This document shows, piece by piece, positions 8,001 to 14,975 of a stretch of DNA of 34,259 nt. This DNA is from Polyangiaceae bacterium. Lineage in GTDB: Bacteria; Myxococcota_A; Polyangia; Polyangiales; Polyangiaceae. The DNA lies in assembly GCA_025937895.1 (NCBI GenBank), contig JAICQL010000069.1, forward strand, positions 1 through 34,259, written 5' to 3'. The notes below the pieces were generated by a model. That model made no database searches. It saw only the letters and a list, made by a program, of their open reading frames with translations, and was not told where the DNA came from. How positions within the stretch are numbered: the first letter of the stretch is position 1; each line of letters opens with the position of its first letter. Made by a program: the position numbers and the translations under genes.

Positions 8001-8467
8001 GCTCGACCTCCACGGCGGTAGCGCTCGTGGAGCGGGCGGATGTCGAAGTAGCGGTTGCTGGCGGCCACCTCGAAACGGATTCGCGCCCTGGGGTCGCGAT
8101 CGATCAAGAGCTTTTGATCGCGCAGGATGCGATGCACGAGGTCCGGGGGTGCGCAGTTCATGACCACGCACTGAACGCTGCGGCGCAGGACCTGGCTCAG
8201 CTCGGCCTCCAGAGAGAAGGGCTGGTCTTCCAGTCGCGGCCCTGGCGGCTCCGCGTACAGCAGGCCCAGATCGATGTCACTGCCTGCACCTGCCGTTCCA
8301 CGGGCAAAGCTGCCGAAGAGGTACACGGCCACGATCTGACGAGTGGCGCCCTCAGCCGCTCGCCGCAGAGCGGCAGACAGAGCGGCAGACAGAGCGGCAG
8401 ACAGGGCGGCCTCCAGCTGCTCCCGCTCAGGCGAAAGCGCGGGGGCAGAAGGAGCAGCGGGGACCAT
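7997..8467 (-). CDS. mntA: MntA-family nucleotidyltransferase antitoxin
   Basis: The 156-residue protein has a minimal nucleotidyltransferase core: YLFGSFARGT followed by GSDIDLGLL. Gly52-Ser53 and Asp64-x-Asp66 satisfy the G-S-x10-D-x-D signature of MNT antitoxins that AMPylate HepT. The start is the ATG at 8467. The N-terminal 40 residues before the core are Ala-rich, with a tandem LSAA repeat encoded by a perfect 12-bp DNA repeat. This segment is unusual for the family, in which the core normally begins close to the N-terminus. It forms a two-gene operon with hepT. The pair sits between the sulfation/peptidase region and the flagellar-linked lipoproteins, as expected for a mobile accessory module. 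Confidence 0.83.
   Translation of the reverse strand: MVPAAPSAPALSPEREQLEAALSAALSAALSAALRRAAEGATRQIVAVYLFGSFARGTAGAGSDIDLGLLYAEPPGPRLEDQPFSLEAELSQVLRRSVQCVVMNCAPPDLVHRILRDQKLLIDRDPRARIRFEVAASNRYFDIRPLHERYRRGGRA
8366..8413 (-). repeat. 12-bp tandem repeat inside mntA
   Basis: Three perfect copies of CAGAGCGGCAGA (8366-8401) are followed by a degenerate fourth (8402-8413). Read on the minus strand they encode the repeated Leu-Ser-Ala-Ala unit near the MntA N-terminus. Because the unit is a multiple of three bases, copy-number change would alter the length of the helix without breaking the frame. Confidence 0.85.
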
Positions 8468-8514
8468 GGCTCTATCTTACCTTCACGCACGCCGGGCGCC
8501 AGCGCGCCCCTGCG

Positions 8515-9609
8515 CTATGGCAGCAGTGCCGCGTCGGGCCCGAGCTGGTAGCTCAGCGCCAGCTGCTGCGGGCTGAGCGCGGCGGCGTAGATGCGCAGCT
8601 CGAGCAGGCTGCCGGCGAGGGCGGGATCGGTGGGGAACTCGGAGCGGCCGAGCCAGTTGTTGTCGTCGGTGGCGAGCGCAGCGAGGGAGCTGGGCAGGGC
8701 GATGGAGCCGGCGAGCGCCCCGTTGGTGAAGAGGGCGAGGGTGTCTGCGACTGCATCGACGACGACGGCGACGTGTGAGGTGACGCCGGTGGGCAGCGGC
8801 GCGGCGGAGTTGACCTGAATCTCGCCGGGCGTATCGCTGGAGATGAACGCCACTCGCACGGTGTCGAGGTCGGAGCGGGGTGTGAGGAACAGGTACTCGG
8901 CGCCGCCGCCGCGGGTATTTTCGCCGGTCTGGCTGGAGCCGAAGTCGAAGATGCGTTGCCAGGGAGCCCCGCCGCTCCAGCTGAGCCAGGCCTCGAACGT
9001 GGCGCTGGCGAGCGCAGAGACGAGACCGTTGGGGAGGTTGACGTAGTTCTCCGGGGCCTCTGCACCGGTGAGCACGACGCTGCCTGCGCCCGAGAGCTGG
9101 CCGTTGACGATGCTGCCGTGCGCGGAGCCCACGCTGTCGATGACGGCGTTGCCGGAGCCGGTGAAGCTGTAGCGATGAGCGAGGGCGGCAGCGAGGCTCT
9201 CGCAGTCGGCTTGCTGCGATGGCGCGCAGCTCAGCCGGCTGGCGGCGCTCGCGTCTTCCAGCGCGGCGTCGGCGCCCGCGTCGAGCTCTGGAACGACGCC
9301 ACTGCCGCCACTGCCGCCACTCCCGGCGATATTGCCGGCGCCTGCGCTGCCGCCAGCTCCGCCACTGTCCACGCCACTGTCCACGCCACCGCTACCGCCA
9401 TCGCTGCCGCCGCTGCCGGCGATGGAACCAGCGCCACTGGAGCCGCTCACCCCTGCCCCGGCAGCACCCGCTGCGGCACCGCCCGCGCCGGCGAGCGCCG
9501 TGTACAAGCCGTCAGGCTTGGCGCTGCCACAGCCAGCGCTGGCAGCGGCGCCGAGCAACGCGAAGCTCGTGACACACCACACCGCCGGCTGCGAACGCAG
9601 CCGGTGCAA
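8515..9609 (-). CDS. LamG-domain lipoprotein
   Basis: The N-terminal signal is followed by the lipobox ASAGC, so this is a lipidated envelope protein. A linker of about 100 residues rich in Gly, Ser and Ala follows. The C-terminal 220 residues fit a concanavalin/LamG jelly roll (Laminin_G_3 type), with AHRYSF, ATFEAWLSW, RIFDFGSS, SHVAVVVDA and LLELRIYAAALS. Such domains bind sugars or proteins. No ATG start is available. I use the TTG at 9609, which leaves a short basic n-region before the hydrophobic core; the TTG at 9654 in the same frame is also possible. The gene lies 206 bases or more downstream of the FGE-sulfatase lipoprotein gene on the same strand and may be part of that transcript. 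Confidence 0.75.
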   Translation of the reverse strand: MHRLRSQPAVWCVTSFALLGAAASAGCGSAKPDGLYTALAGAGGAAAGAAGAGVSGSSGAGSIAGSGGSDGGSGGVDSGVDSGGAGGSAGAGNIAGSGGSGGSGVVPELDAGADAALEDASAASRLSCAPSQQADCESLAAALAHRYSFTGSGNAVIDSVGSAHGSIVNGQLSGAGSVVLTGAEAPENYVNLPNGLVSALASATFEAWLSWSGGAPWQRIFDFGSSQTGENTRGGGAEYLFLTPRSDLDTVRVAFISSDTPGEIQVNSAAPLPTGVTSHVAVVVDAVADTLALFTNGALAGSIALPSSLAALATDDNNWLGRSEFPTDPALAGSLLELRIYAAALSPQQLALSYQLGPDAALLP

Positions 9610-9860
9610 GCTCGCCCGGGGAGCAGATGCTGGATGCAAGCGAGAGCAGGTCAAGCGGGGCAGCGCCGAGCATACCGGTTTTTACGCTTTTGCGCGCGGC
9701 CCTCTTCACATCGAAATGGCGGCGAGGTGGATCACGAAATGCTTCGCCGAGTAGCGGGCGCACCTGTAGGCAGACGCCTTACACTCATCCTCACGCCGCG
9801 CTCTTGCTCCAGAGGGGCGCAGCCCAGCAGTGCATCACCGCCAGCATCACAGCCGGTTTA

Positions 9861-10892
9861 TCACAGCGCACCGGGGCGCGCGCAGCGGAACGAGAACGGG
9901 CCCGCGGCAGCCGGGGCCTCACCGCGGCGAGCATAGCTGGTGGCATCGCCGGAGAGCGTGAGCCAGCCGCCGCCGCGCTGGATGCGCAAGGAGCCCGTGG
10001 CAGGACCGGTGGAATCTGTGACCGCGCCGGCGGGATAGCTGCCAAACCAATCCGCCACCCACTCCGCAGCGTTGCCGGTCAGGTCGTAAGCGCGCTCGGG
10101 GGATGCACCGGAGCGCGCGGAACCCACCGCGCGCGGGAGCTGCCCGGAGTACTGGGTGCACTGCGAGGCACCCGCCACCACCGCGCGCTCGCAGCTGAAG
10201 GCGTCACCCCACGGATACTTCGAGCCAGCGCTGGTGCGCGCCGCCTGCTCCCACTGGGCCTCGGTGGGCAGCTGCCGCCCGCCATCCCACGAGCAGAACT
10301 CCTGCGCCGAGGTCCAGGACACACACGTGACCGGAAAGCGCTCGCGCTCGCCGGGCGCGCTGGTGTACGTGCAGCCCTGGTTGATGTTGGTGCCTGGAGC
10401 GCTGCAGCCCCCGTCTTCCACGCAGCGGCGAAAGCGCGCCACGGTCACCTCGTACGCATCGAGGAAGTACGCCGAGAGCGTGACGTCGTGCACGGGGCCA
10501 TGCGCAAAGTAGCCGGGGCGGGGGGACTCGGTGCTGCCCATGGCGAAGCTGCCGGCGCGGATGCAGACCTCGTTGTCGGCCAGGTCGGGGTCGGCGATGC
10601 GCGCAGGGCCGCAGCCGGTCGTGGCCAGTGGCAAGTCCGGTGGGCCCGCGTCCGGTGGGTCGCTGGCGTTGCTGCTGCCGCCGCTGCCTCCCGCGCCGCC
10701 AGCTGCCGTGGAGGCATCCGGAGCCTTTGGCAGGTGATCGTTGGTGACCAGCGGAGGCAGCGCGGCGGCGTCGGGCAGCGCGCCGAGGCGCGCGGACTCA
10801 TCGAGCTGAAATGCGGGACCCGAGCACGCCGCCCACCAGCACAGGCCGCCCGCGACGGTCAGCCCGCCCCATGCTTCCCCCCGGCGTGTCAT
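9861..10892 (-). CDS. Lipoprotein with FGE-sulfatase (SUMF1-type) domain
   Basis: The 343-residue protein begins with a hydrophobic signal ending in WWAAC, a plausible but atypical lipobox, and then a Gly/Ser/Asn linker. From about residue 110 it has the FGE-sulfatase fold: FAMGSTES, VHDVTLSAYFLDAYEVT, WEQAARTSAGSKYPWGD, YDLTGNAAEWVADW, QRGGGW and FSFRCARPG. Relatives include formylglycine-generating enzymes and many non-catalytic C-type-lectin-like binders. The active-site Cys pair cannot be assigned with confidence, so I call the fold and not the reaction. Its start overlaps the stop of the methyltransferase gene by one base (TGATG), so the two are co-translated. No sulfatase is present in the window. 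Confidence 0.8.
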   Translation of the reverse strand: MTRRGEAWGGLTVAGGLCWWAACSGPAFQLDESARLGALPDAAALPPLVTNDHLPKAPDASTAAGGAGGSGGSSNASDPPDAGPPDLPLATTGCGPARIADPDLADNEVCIRAGSFAMGSTESPRPGYFAHGPVHDVTLSAYFLDAYEVTVARFRRCVEDGGCSAPGTNINQGCTYTSAPGERERFPVTCVSWTSAQEFCSWDGGRQLPTEAQWEQAARTSAGSKYPWGDAFSCERAVVAGASQCTQYSGQLPRAVGSARSGASPERAYDLTGNAAEWVADWFGSYPAGAVTDSTGPATGSLRIQRGGGWLTLSGDATSYARRGEAPAAAGPFSFRCARPGAL

Positions 10893-12223
10893 CAGGACGT
10901 GCCCGCGATGGCATCCAGGTGCGCCAGCAGCTCCTGCACCGCAGGCGAGCTCGGCGCTTTCACCCGTGCGAGCTCGGCCTCCAGCCGGGCCTCGCCCAGG
11001 CGCTCACGGCTGGCATAGAGCCAGGCGAGCGTGACATGAAAGTCTTCGGACAGATCGTCGCGGAACATGCGCACCCGCTCCAGCACCCACACCGCGTACG
11101 GTAGGTCACCGCGGCTCGCGGCGAGGCGGCTGGTCTCGATCGCCGCTGCCAGCTCCGCGGGGGCCAGGCCATTGGCGAGCCGCCAGGAGGCATACGCCTC
11201 GGGCTGCTGCAGCTGATCGGCGCCGGCCGCCAGCACCTGCACGGCGCGCTGCTCACACGGGTCGGTCTCCAGCGCGCGCACCGCCAGGGTCAGCGCCTGG
11301 TGGGGCTCGCCCGAGACCAGCGAGGCCTCGGCCAGACCCGCCAGCGCGCGGGGATGACCGGGACTGGTCTGCGCCGCATCGAGCAGACAGCGGCAAGCGG
11401 CATCGAGCTGGCCGATCTCGGCGTGTACCTCCGCGCACGAAAGCAGCGCCTCCGTGCCCAGCGCCGCCGAGCCGCGCCGGGCCGCGTTGGCGTACGCCTC
11501 CAGCGCGCCACCGGGATTGCCCTGCGCCCGCGCACCGTCGCCGCGCTCCAGCCAGAGCCAGCCACCATCCTTGCTGGGCACGCACAGGCAGGCGACGAAG
11601 TTGCCCAGCTCCTCCAGCCAGTGCTCCACCTCCCAGCCGGAGCGCAGCAGCAGCTGTTTCAGGCCGGGGCGGCTGAAGGCGCGCTGCGCGGGCGGCAGCA
11701 GCGCCTGCGATGGATACGCGCGGGGCTCGGCCAGAAACAGCCGGCCGCTATCGCTGATCCAGCGGCGGGCGCTGCGCAGGACTGCCACTGGCTCCGTGCT
11801 GTGACCCAGCACGTCCACCAGGCAGCCTGCGTCGTGGCGCAGGGGCGAGTCGACCCCGGGCCCCAGCGCAGCCTGCACGATCTGCACGTCCTGAGCTCGG
11901 GCCAGATACTGCCGGGCAAAGCTGACCGCCACGGGATCGGCATCCACTCCGCTCACGCGCGCAAAGCGGGTGGCCAGCTCCGCGGTGCCCATGCCAGAGC
12001 CACAGCCCAGATCCACCACGCTGCGCGCTGGCTCGAGCAGCTGCAGCGCACACAGGTACAGCGCGCGCGTGTCGGGCGCGTCGCCCGTCAGCCCGGGATA
12101 ACAGCGCGCGCGGCCGCACTCCACGTTCAGGGTCGCGTCCGGGAAGCTCGCCGCAAAGATGTGCGCCTTCGGCGAGCGCTGATAGCGGGGCGGGATGACG
12201 GATAGTGCAACGCTCGCGGACAC
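10892..12223 (-). CDS. SAM-dependent methyltransferase fused to TPR-like repeats
   Basis: The 443-residue protein has a class I methyltransferase domain with motif I VVDLGCGSGMGTAEL (about residues 69-83) and an acidic residue after strand 2 (VSGVDADPV). From about residue 230 it becomes an all-helical Ala/Leu/Glu-rich region with TPR-like spacing (GNPGGALEAYANAAR, AACRCLLDAAQTSPGHP, ALTLAVRALETDP). It starts four bases after the fliS stop and overlaps the next gene by one base, so it is in the fliS operon. Flagellin loci often carry methyltransferases that modify flagellin residues or the glycans on flagellin. The TPR half could dock flagellin or a chaperone. This role is inferred from position; the substrate is unknown. 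Confidence 0.75.
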   Translation of the reverse strand: MSASVALSVIPPRYQRSPKAHIFAASFPDATLNVECGRARCYPGLTGDAPDTRALYLCALQLLEPARSVVDLGCGSGMGTAELATRFARVSGVDADPVAVSFARQYLARAQDVQIVQAALGPGVDSPLRHDAGCLVDVLGHSTEPVAVLRSARRWISDSGRLFLAEPRAYPSQALLPPAQRAFSRPGLKQLLLRSGWEVEHWLEELGNFVACLCVPSKDGGWLWLERGDGARAQGNPGGALEAYANAARRGSAALGTEALLSCAEVHAEIGQLDAACRCLLDAAQTSPGHPRALAGLAEASLVSGEPHQALTLAVRALETDPCEQRAVQVLAAGADQLQQPEAYASWRLANGLAPAELAAAIETSRLAASRGDLPYAVWVLERVRMFRDDLSEDFHVTLAWLYASRERLGEARLEAELARVKAPSSPAVQELLAHLDAIAGTS

Positions 12224-12227
12224 GGGC

Positions 12228-12632
12228 TCAGCCTCCCTTCTTGGCTGCGTTGGCCTCGGCGATGGCCTTGGGCACCGCCAGGGCCCAGGCCTCGCGCAGC
12301 GGCGTGAGGGCGCGGATCACATCCTCCACCGGCTTCACCGTCGCATGCCGGTTGGCCTCCGACAGCCGCGACAGCGCAAAGTCGTAGACGGCAGCGAGGT
12401 TGGCGCACAGCTCCGGGGCGGCGGCATGGTCCAGCGCCAGCATCAGCTCGCTCACCACGGCGTGTGCCTTGCACACGAGCTCGCGCCCGCGCGGCGCCTG
12501 CTGATTCTCGAAGCAGACCTTCGCGCCATTCAGAAAGCGAAACAGCCCATCGTACAGGGCGAGCAACAGCTCCCCCGGGGTGGACGTGTTCGCTCGGACC
12601 TGCTTGTAGCGATCGGCCGCTTTACCCTGCAT
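12228..12632 (-). CDS. fliS: Flagellin export chaperone FliS
   Basis: The 134-residue protein has the FliS signature near its N-terminus (YKQVRANTSTPGELLLALYDGLFRF), followed by the four-helix body and a C-terminal tail (ANAAKKGG). FliS holds flagellin monomers unfolded in the cytoplasm and delivers them to the export gate. I chose the ATG at 12632 because GGAG lies seven bases upstream and the length suits the family; the frame extends to 12668 through residues unlike FliS. It lies downstream of flagellin 1 after a 222-base gap full of hairpins. No fliD is adjacent, although fliD is the usual neighbour. Confidence 0.92.
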   Translation of the reverse strand: MQGKAADRYKQVRANTSTPGELLLALYDGLFRFLNGAKVCFENQQAPRGRELVCKAHAVVSELMLALDHAAAPELCANLAAVYDFALSRLSEANRHATVKPVEDVIRALTPLREAWALAVPKAIAEANAAKKGG

Positions 12633-12666
12633 GAGCTGCTCCGGCAGCACGCGGCGAAGCTGCCTC

Positions 12667-12691
12667 AACCCCTGACCAGCCGGGGTTTTTT
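12667..12691 (+). terminator. Rho-independent terminator reading on the plus strand
   Basis: AACCCC (12667-12672) pairs with GGGGTT (12682-12687), and the plus strand continues as a run of six T (12686-12691). This is a textbook intrinsic terminator for plus-strand transcription, yet no plus-strand gene precedes it. It would end a transcript running antisense to fliS, or may only act as a hairpin in front of fliS on the minus strand. Confidence 0.55.
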
Positions 12692-12724
12692 GGCGATCTG
12701 CGCGTGCCCATCCTCAACTATCGT

Positions 12725-12870
12725 AACGGGCGGCCCGTTCGTCCCGATAGTGCAACACCCGCCCGGGGTGTTGGCGGAACCGGCGCCTGCAGGCGCCGGC
12801 TCTCACACATCGGCGCAGTGCCAGCTGCCTGCAGCAGCGGTCGGGAGCCCAGGGCGGCGCCCCGGGCTCC
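12725..12870. repeat. Four inverted repeats between flagellin 1 and fliS
   Basis: Four separate palindromes are packed into 146 bases: AACGGG/CCCGTT (12725-12739), CAACACCC/GGGTGTTG with a five-base loop (12753-12773), a perfect 20-bp palindrome of two ten-base arms (12780-12799), and GGAGCCC/GGGCTCC (12844-12870). The last is 20 bases past the flagellin 1 stop on the minus strand, where a transcription-end or mRNA-stabilising hairpin is expected. The others have no obvious role. Confidence 0.75.
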
Positions 12871-12890
12871 TGCAGGCGCGCCCTACGCGC

Positions 12891-13721
12891 TCACTGCACC
12901 AGGCCCAGCGCCAGCTGCGGCAGCTGGTTGGCTTGCGCCAGGACGGACAGGCCTGCCTGCGACAGCACCTGATTGCGGGACATCTGGGAGGTCTCGCTGG
13001 CCACGTCCACGTCGCGGATGCGCGAGTTGGCGGCCGACAGGTTCAGGCGCATCGTCTGGATGTTGCTCTGCGCCACCTCCAGGCGGTTCATCGCCGCACC
13101 GAACGACGAGCGCGCAGTGGAGATGTTGGTGATCGCCGAGTCGATGGTGGAGAGAGATGCCAGCGCGTTCGTGGCGTTCGTGCCGGTCAGTGACACGCCG
13201 GAGCCGGAGATGTTGCTCAGCGCCACCCCGCCCAGCTTGACGCTGATCTGGTCCGCGCTCACCGACTGCAACCCCACCTGCAGGGTGATGTTGGTGGTGG
13301 CGGCCGCCAGCAGCAGCTTGCCATTGAACTTGGCTGAGCCCTGAATACGCGTGATCTCGGACTGCAGCGAGGAGAACTCCGTCTGCAAGAAGCCGCGATC
13401 CGTGTCGGTGAGGCTGCCGTTCGAGGCCTGGATCGCCAGCTCGCGCATGCGGCCCAGGATGTTGTGAACCTCGCCGAGCGCGCCTTCCGCGGTCTGCGCC
13501 ATCGAGATGCCGTCGCCCGCGTTGCGCTCGGCAACGGCGAACGACCGGACCTGGCTCTTCAGGTTTTCGCTGATGGCGAGGCCCGCCGCATCATCCTTGG
13601 CAGAGTTGATGCGGAACCCGCTCGACAGGCGATTGAAGCTGAGCTGCAGCTGCGCCTGGTTATAGCCGAGGTTCTTTTGCGCCTCCATCGAGGAGACGTT
13701 CGTCTGAATGAATAGTGCCAT
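12891..13721 (-). CDS. fliC: Flagellin 1
   Basis: The 276-residue protein has the conserved D0/D1 N-terminus (NRLSSGFRINSAKDDAAGLA), the segment AERNAGDGISMAQTAEGAL, and the C-terminal assembly region (NSRIRDVDVASE, LAQANQLPQLALGLVQ). Only about 60 residues separate the terminal domains, so D2/D3 are essentially absent and the filament surface is minimal. A strong AAGGAAGGGG ribosome-binding site precedes the ATG and contains GGA, a possible CsrA contact. A sigma-28-like promoter lies at 13798-13829. It resembles flagellin 2 at most positions and shares a 72-base identical DNA block with it near the 3' end of the gene. Export would use FliS encoded downstream. It is secreted by the flagellar type III system, without a signal peptide. 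Confidence 0.95.
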   Translation of the reverse strand: MALFIQTNVSSMEAQKNLGYNQAQLQLSFNRLSSGFRINSAKDDAAGLAISENLKSQVRSFAVAERNAGDGISMAQTAEGALGEVHNILGRMRELAIQASNGSLTDTDRGFLQTEFSSLQSEITRIQGSAKFNGKLLLAAATTNITLQVGLQSVSADQISVKLGGVALSNISGSGVSLTGTNATNALASLSTIDSAITNISTARSSFGAAMNRLEVAQSNIQTMRLNLSAANSRIRDVDVASETSQMSRNQVLSQAGLSVLAQANQLPQLALGLVQ

Positions 13722-13797
13722 GTGGCCCCTTCCTTGGGTGGTTCGGCACCACTGTCATGTGGTGCACAGCGAGCACTTCAATGCGCTCGCAACCCCA

Positions 13798-13829
13798 GTG
13801 AACGGAGGCCGCTGGCCAGGCTTGAACGC
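13798..13829 (-). promoter_or_regulatory. Sigma-28-like promoter of flagellin 1
   Basis: On the minus strand the segment reads GCGTTCAAGCC, eight variable bases, then GGCCTCCGTTCAC. A matching arrangement (GCGTTCAAGCC, N8, GGACTCCGTTCCC) precedes flagellin 2, and TCAA-N15-TCCGATCG precedes flgM. The layout fits the FliA-type TAAA-N15-GCCGATAA consensus with changes. The predicted 5' UTR is about 70 bases. Confidence 0.6.
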
Positions 13830-13842
13830 CGCCATCCCCGAA

Positions 13843-13868
13843 CCGGCAGGACTGGAGGTGCCTGCCGG
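13843..13868. repeat. Inverted repeat between flagellin 1 promoter and flagellin 2
   Basis: CCGGCAGG (13843-13850) and CCTGCCGG (13861-13868) form an eight-base-pair stem with a ten-base loop. It lies 14 bases upstream of the flagellin 1 promoter motif. It could be an operator or part of the flagellin 2 3' end. Confidence 0.6.
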
Positions 13869-13900
13869 TAGCGAGGAGGTGCGCGGGCTACCACATCGGA

Positions 13901-13930
13901 GCAGCGTCTCGGAGCCCGCCGAGACGCTGC
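13901..13930 (-). terminator. Strong hairpin after flagellin 2
   Basis: GCAGCGTCTCGG (13901-13912) and CCGAGACGCTGC (13919-13930) form a perfect 12-base-pair stem with a six-base loop, about 42 bases past the flagellin 2 stop on the minus strand. There is no U-tract. The hairpin suits transcript-end protection or factor-assisted termination of an abundant mRNA. Confidence 0.6.
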
Positions 13931-13971
13931 CGGTTCATCTCCCCGGCGCCTGGCCGGAGAGCGGCTCTCGC

Positions 13972-14802
13972 TTACTGCAGCAGGCCGAAGGCCAGCTGCG
14001 GCAGCTGGTTGGCCTGCGCCAGGACCGAGATACCAGCCTGAGTCAGCACCTGGTTACGAGACATGGCAGCCGTCTCGCTGGCCACGTCCACGTCGCGGAT
14101 GCGCGAGTTGGCGGCCGACAGGTTCAGGCGCATCGTCTGGATGCTGTTCTGCGCCACCTCGAGACGGTTCATGGCCGAACCGAACTTGGAGCGCGCGGTG
14201 GACACGTTGGCGATCGCCGTGTCGATGGTGTCCAGCGCTTCCAGCGCCGAGCTCGCCGTGGCGCCCGACAGGCTCGCGCTGGTGGCGGTGATGGCGGTCA
14301 AGGAGACGCCGCCCAAGGTGACCGAAATCTGGTCGCTGGTGGCGTCCTCGAGGCCAACCTGGAGCGTGATACTGGTGGAGGCCGCGGCCAGGAGCTCCTT
14401 GCCGTTGAACTTGGCAGAGCCCTGGATACGAGTGATCTCCGACTGCAGCGAGGCGAACTCCGTCTGCAAGAAGCCGCGATCATCGTCCGTCAGCGGACCG
14501 TTCGAGGCCTGAACCGCCAGCTCGCGCATGCGGCCAAGGATCTCGTGGACCTCGCCCAGCGCGCCTTCCGCCGTCTGCGCCATCGAGATGCCGTCGCCCG
14601 CGTTGCGCTCGGCAACGTTGAACGAGCGGATCTGCGACTTCAGGCTCTCGCTGATGGCGAGGCCGGCGGCGTCATCCTTGGCGGTGTTGATGCGGAGACC
14701 ACTCGACAGGCGAGTGAAGCTCGACATCAGCTTGGCCTGGTTGCCTAGGAGGTTCTTCTGTGCTGCCTCGGAGGCAACGTTGGTGTTGATATAAAGTGCC
14801 AT
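13972..14802 (-). CDS. fliC: Flagellin 2
   Basis: The 276-residue flagellin has the same compact D0/D1-only architecture as its neighbours: TRLSSGLRINTAKDDAAGLA near the N-terminus and SRIRDVDVASETAAMSRNQ with LAQANQLPQLAFGLLQ at the C-terminus. Its ATG is preceded by AGGGAAGGGG, nearly the same ribosome-binding region as flagellin 1, again with a GGA that CsrA could cover. It has its own sigma-28-like promoter (14869-14900). Flagellins 1 and 2 are close paralogues, and the divergent variable middle of about 60 residues is the main difference. Two co-regulated flagellins could build one mixed filament or ordered filament segments. Confidence 0.95.
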   Translation of the reverse strand: MALYINTNVASEAAQKNLLGNQAKLMSSFTRLSSGLRINTAKDDAAGLAISESLKSQIRSFNVAERNAGDGISMAQTAEGALGEVHEILGRMRELAVQASNGPLTDDDRGFLQTEFASLQSEITRIQGSAKFNGKELLAAASTSITLQVGLEDATSDQISVTLGGVSLTAITATSASLSGATASSALEALDTIDTAIANVSTARSKFGSAMNRLEVAQNSIQTMRLNLSAANSRIRDVDVASETAAMSRNQVLTQAGISVLAQANQLPQLAFGLLQ

Positions 14803-14868
14803 TGGGACCCCTTCCCTGGGAGAAAGCGCTCGTTCTGAGCGCGTGAGGGCCTATTGCCCTCGTTCTCT

Positions 14869-14900
14869 GGGAACGGAGTCCGGGGGGTTGGCTTGAACGC
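14869..14900 (-). promoter_or_regulatory. Sigma-28-like promoter of flagellin 2
   Basis: On the minus strand GCGTTCAAGCC, N8, GGACTCCGTTCCC has the same spacing and nearly the same conserved bases as the element before flagellin 1. Transcription should start near 14862, giving a 5' UTR of about 60 bases. The hairpin array at 14976-15182 therefore lies upstream of this promoter and not in the flagellin 2 leader. Confidence 0.6.
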
Positions 14901-14975
14901 ATTGCGGACGAGCCAACGCACTCTCCAAACCACTTTGGGTCGTGCTTGGAGTGGCGCTCACCACTGACCCTCGCA

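Noticed and set aside
7560..8171. Longer HepT start at 8171
   Set aside because: The extension lies inside mntA, is Arg/Pro-rich and unlike HepT. The ATG at 8000 overlaps the mntA stop as ATGA.
9655..9860. Possible gene between the FGE-fold and LamG lipoprotein genes
   Set aside because: No frame has a plausible start, ribosome-binding site and protein-like composition; I see nothing there beyond spacer.
12202..12756. Repeated GATAGTGCAAC at 12203 and 12746
   Set aside because: An 11-base match is expected many times by chance in a window of this size, and one copy is inside the methyltransferase coding region.
13820..13834. Sigma-54 promoter of flagellin 1 (minus strand TGGCGGCGTTCAAGC)
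   Set aside because: GG-N10-GC spacing fits, but the -12 half belongs to the TCAAG block shared with flagellin 2, where no TGG exists at -24. The sigma-28-like reading explains both genes and flgM.
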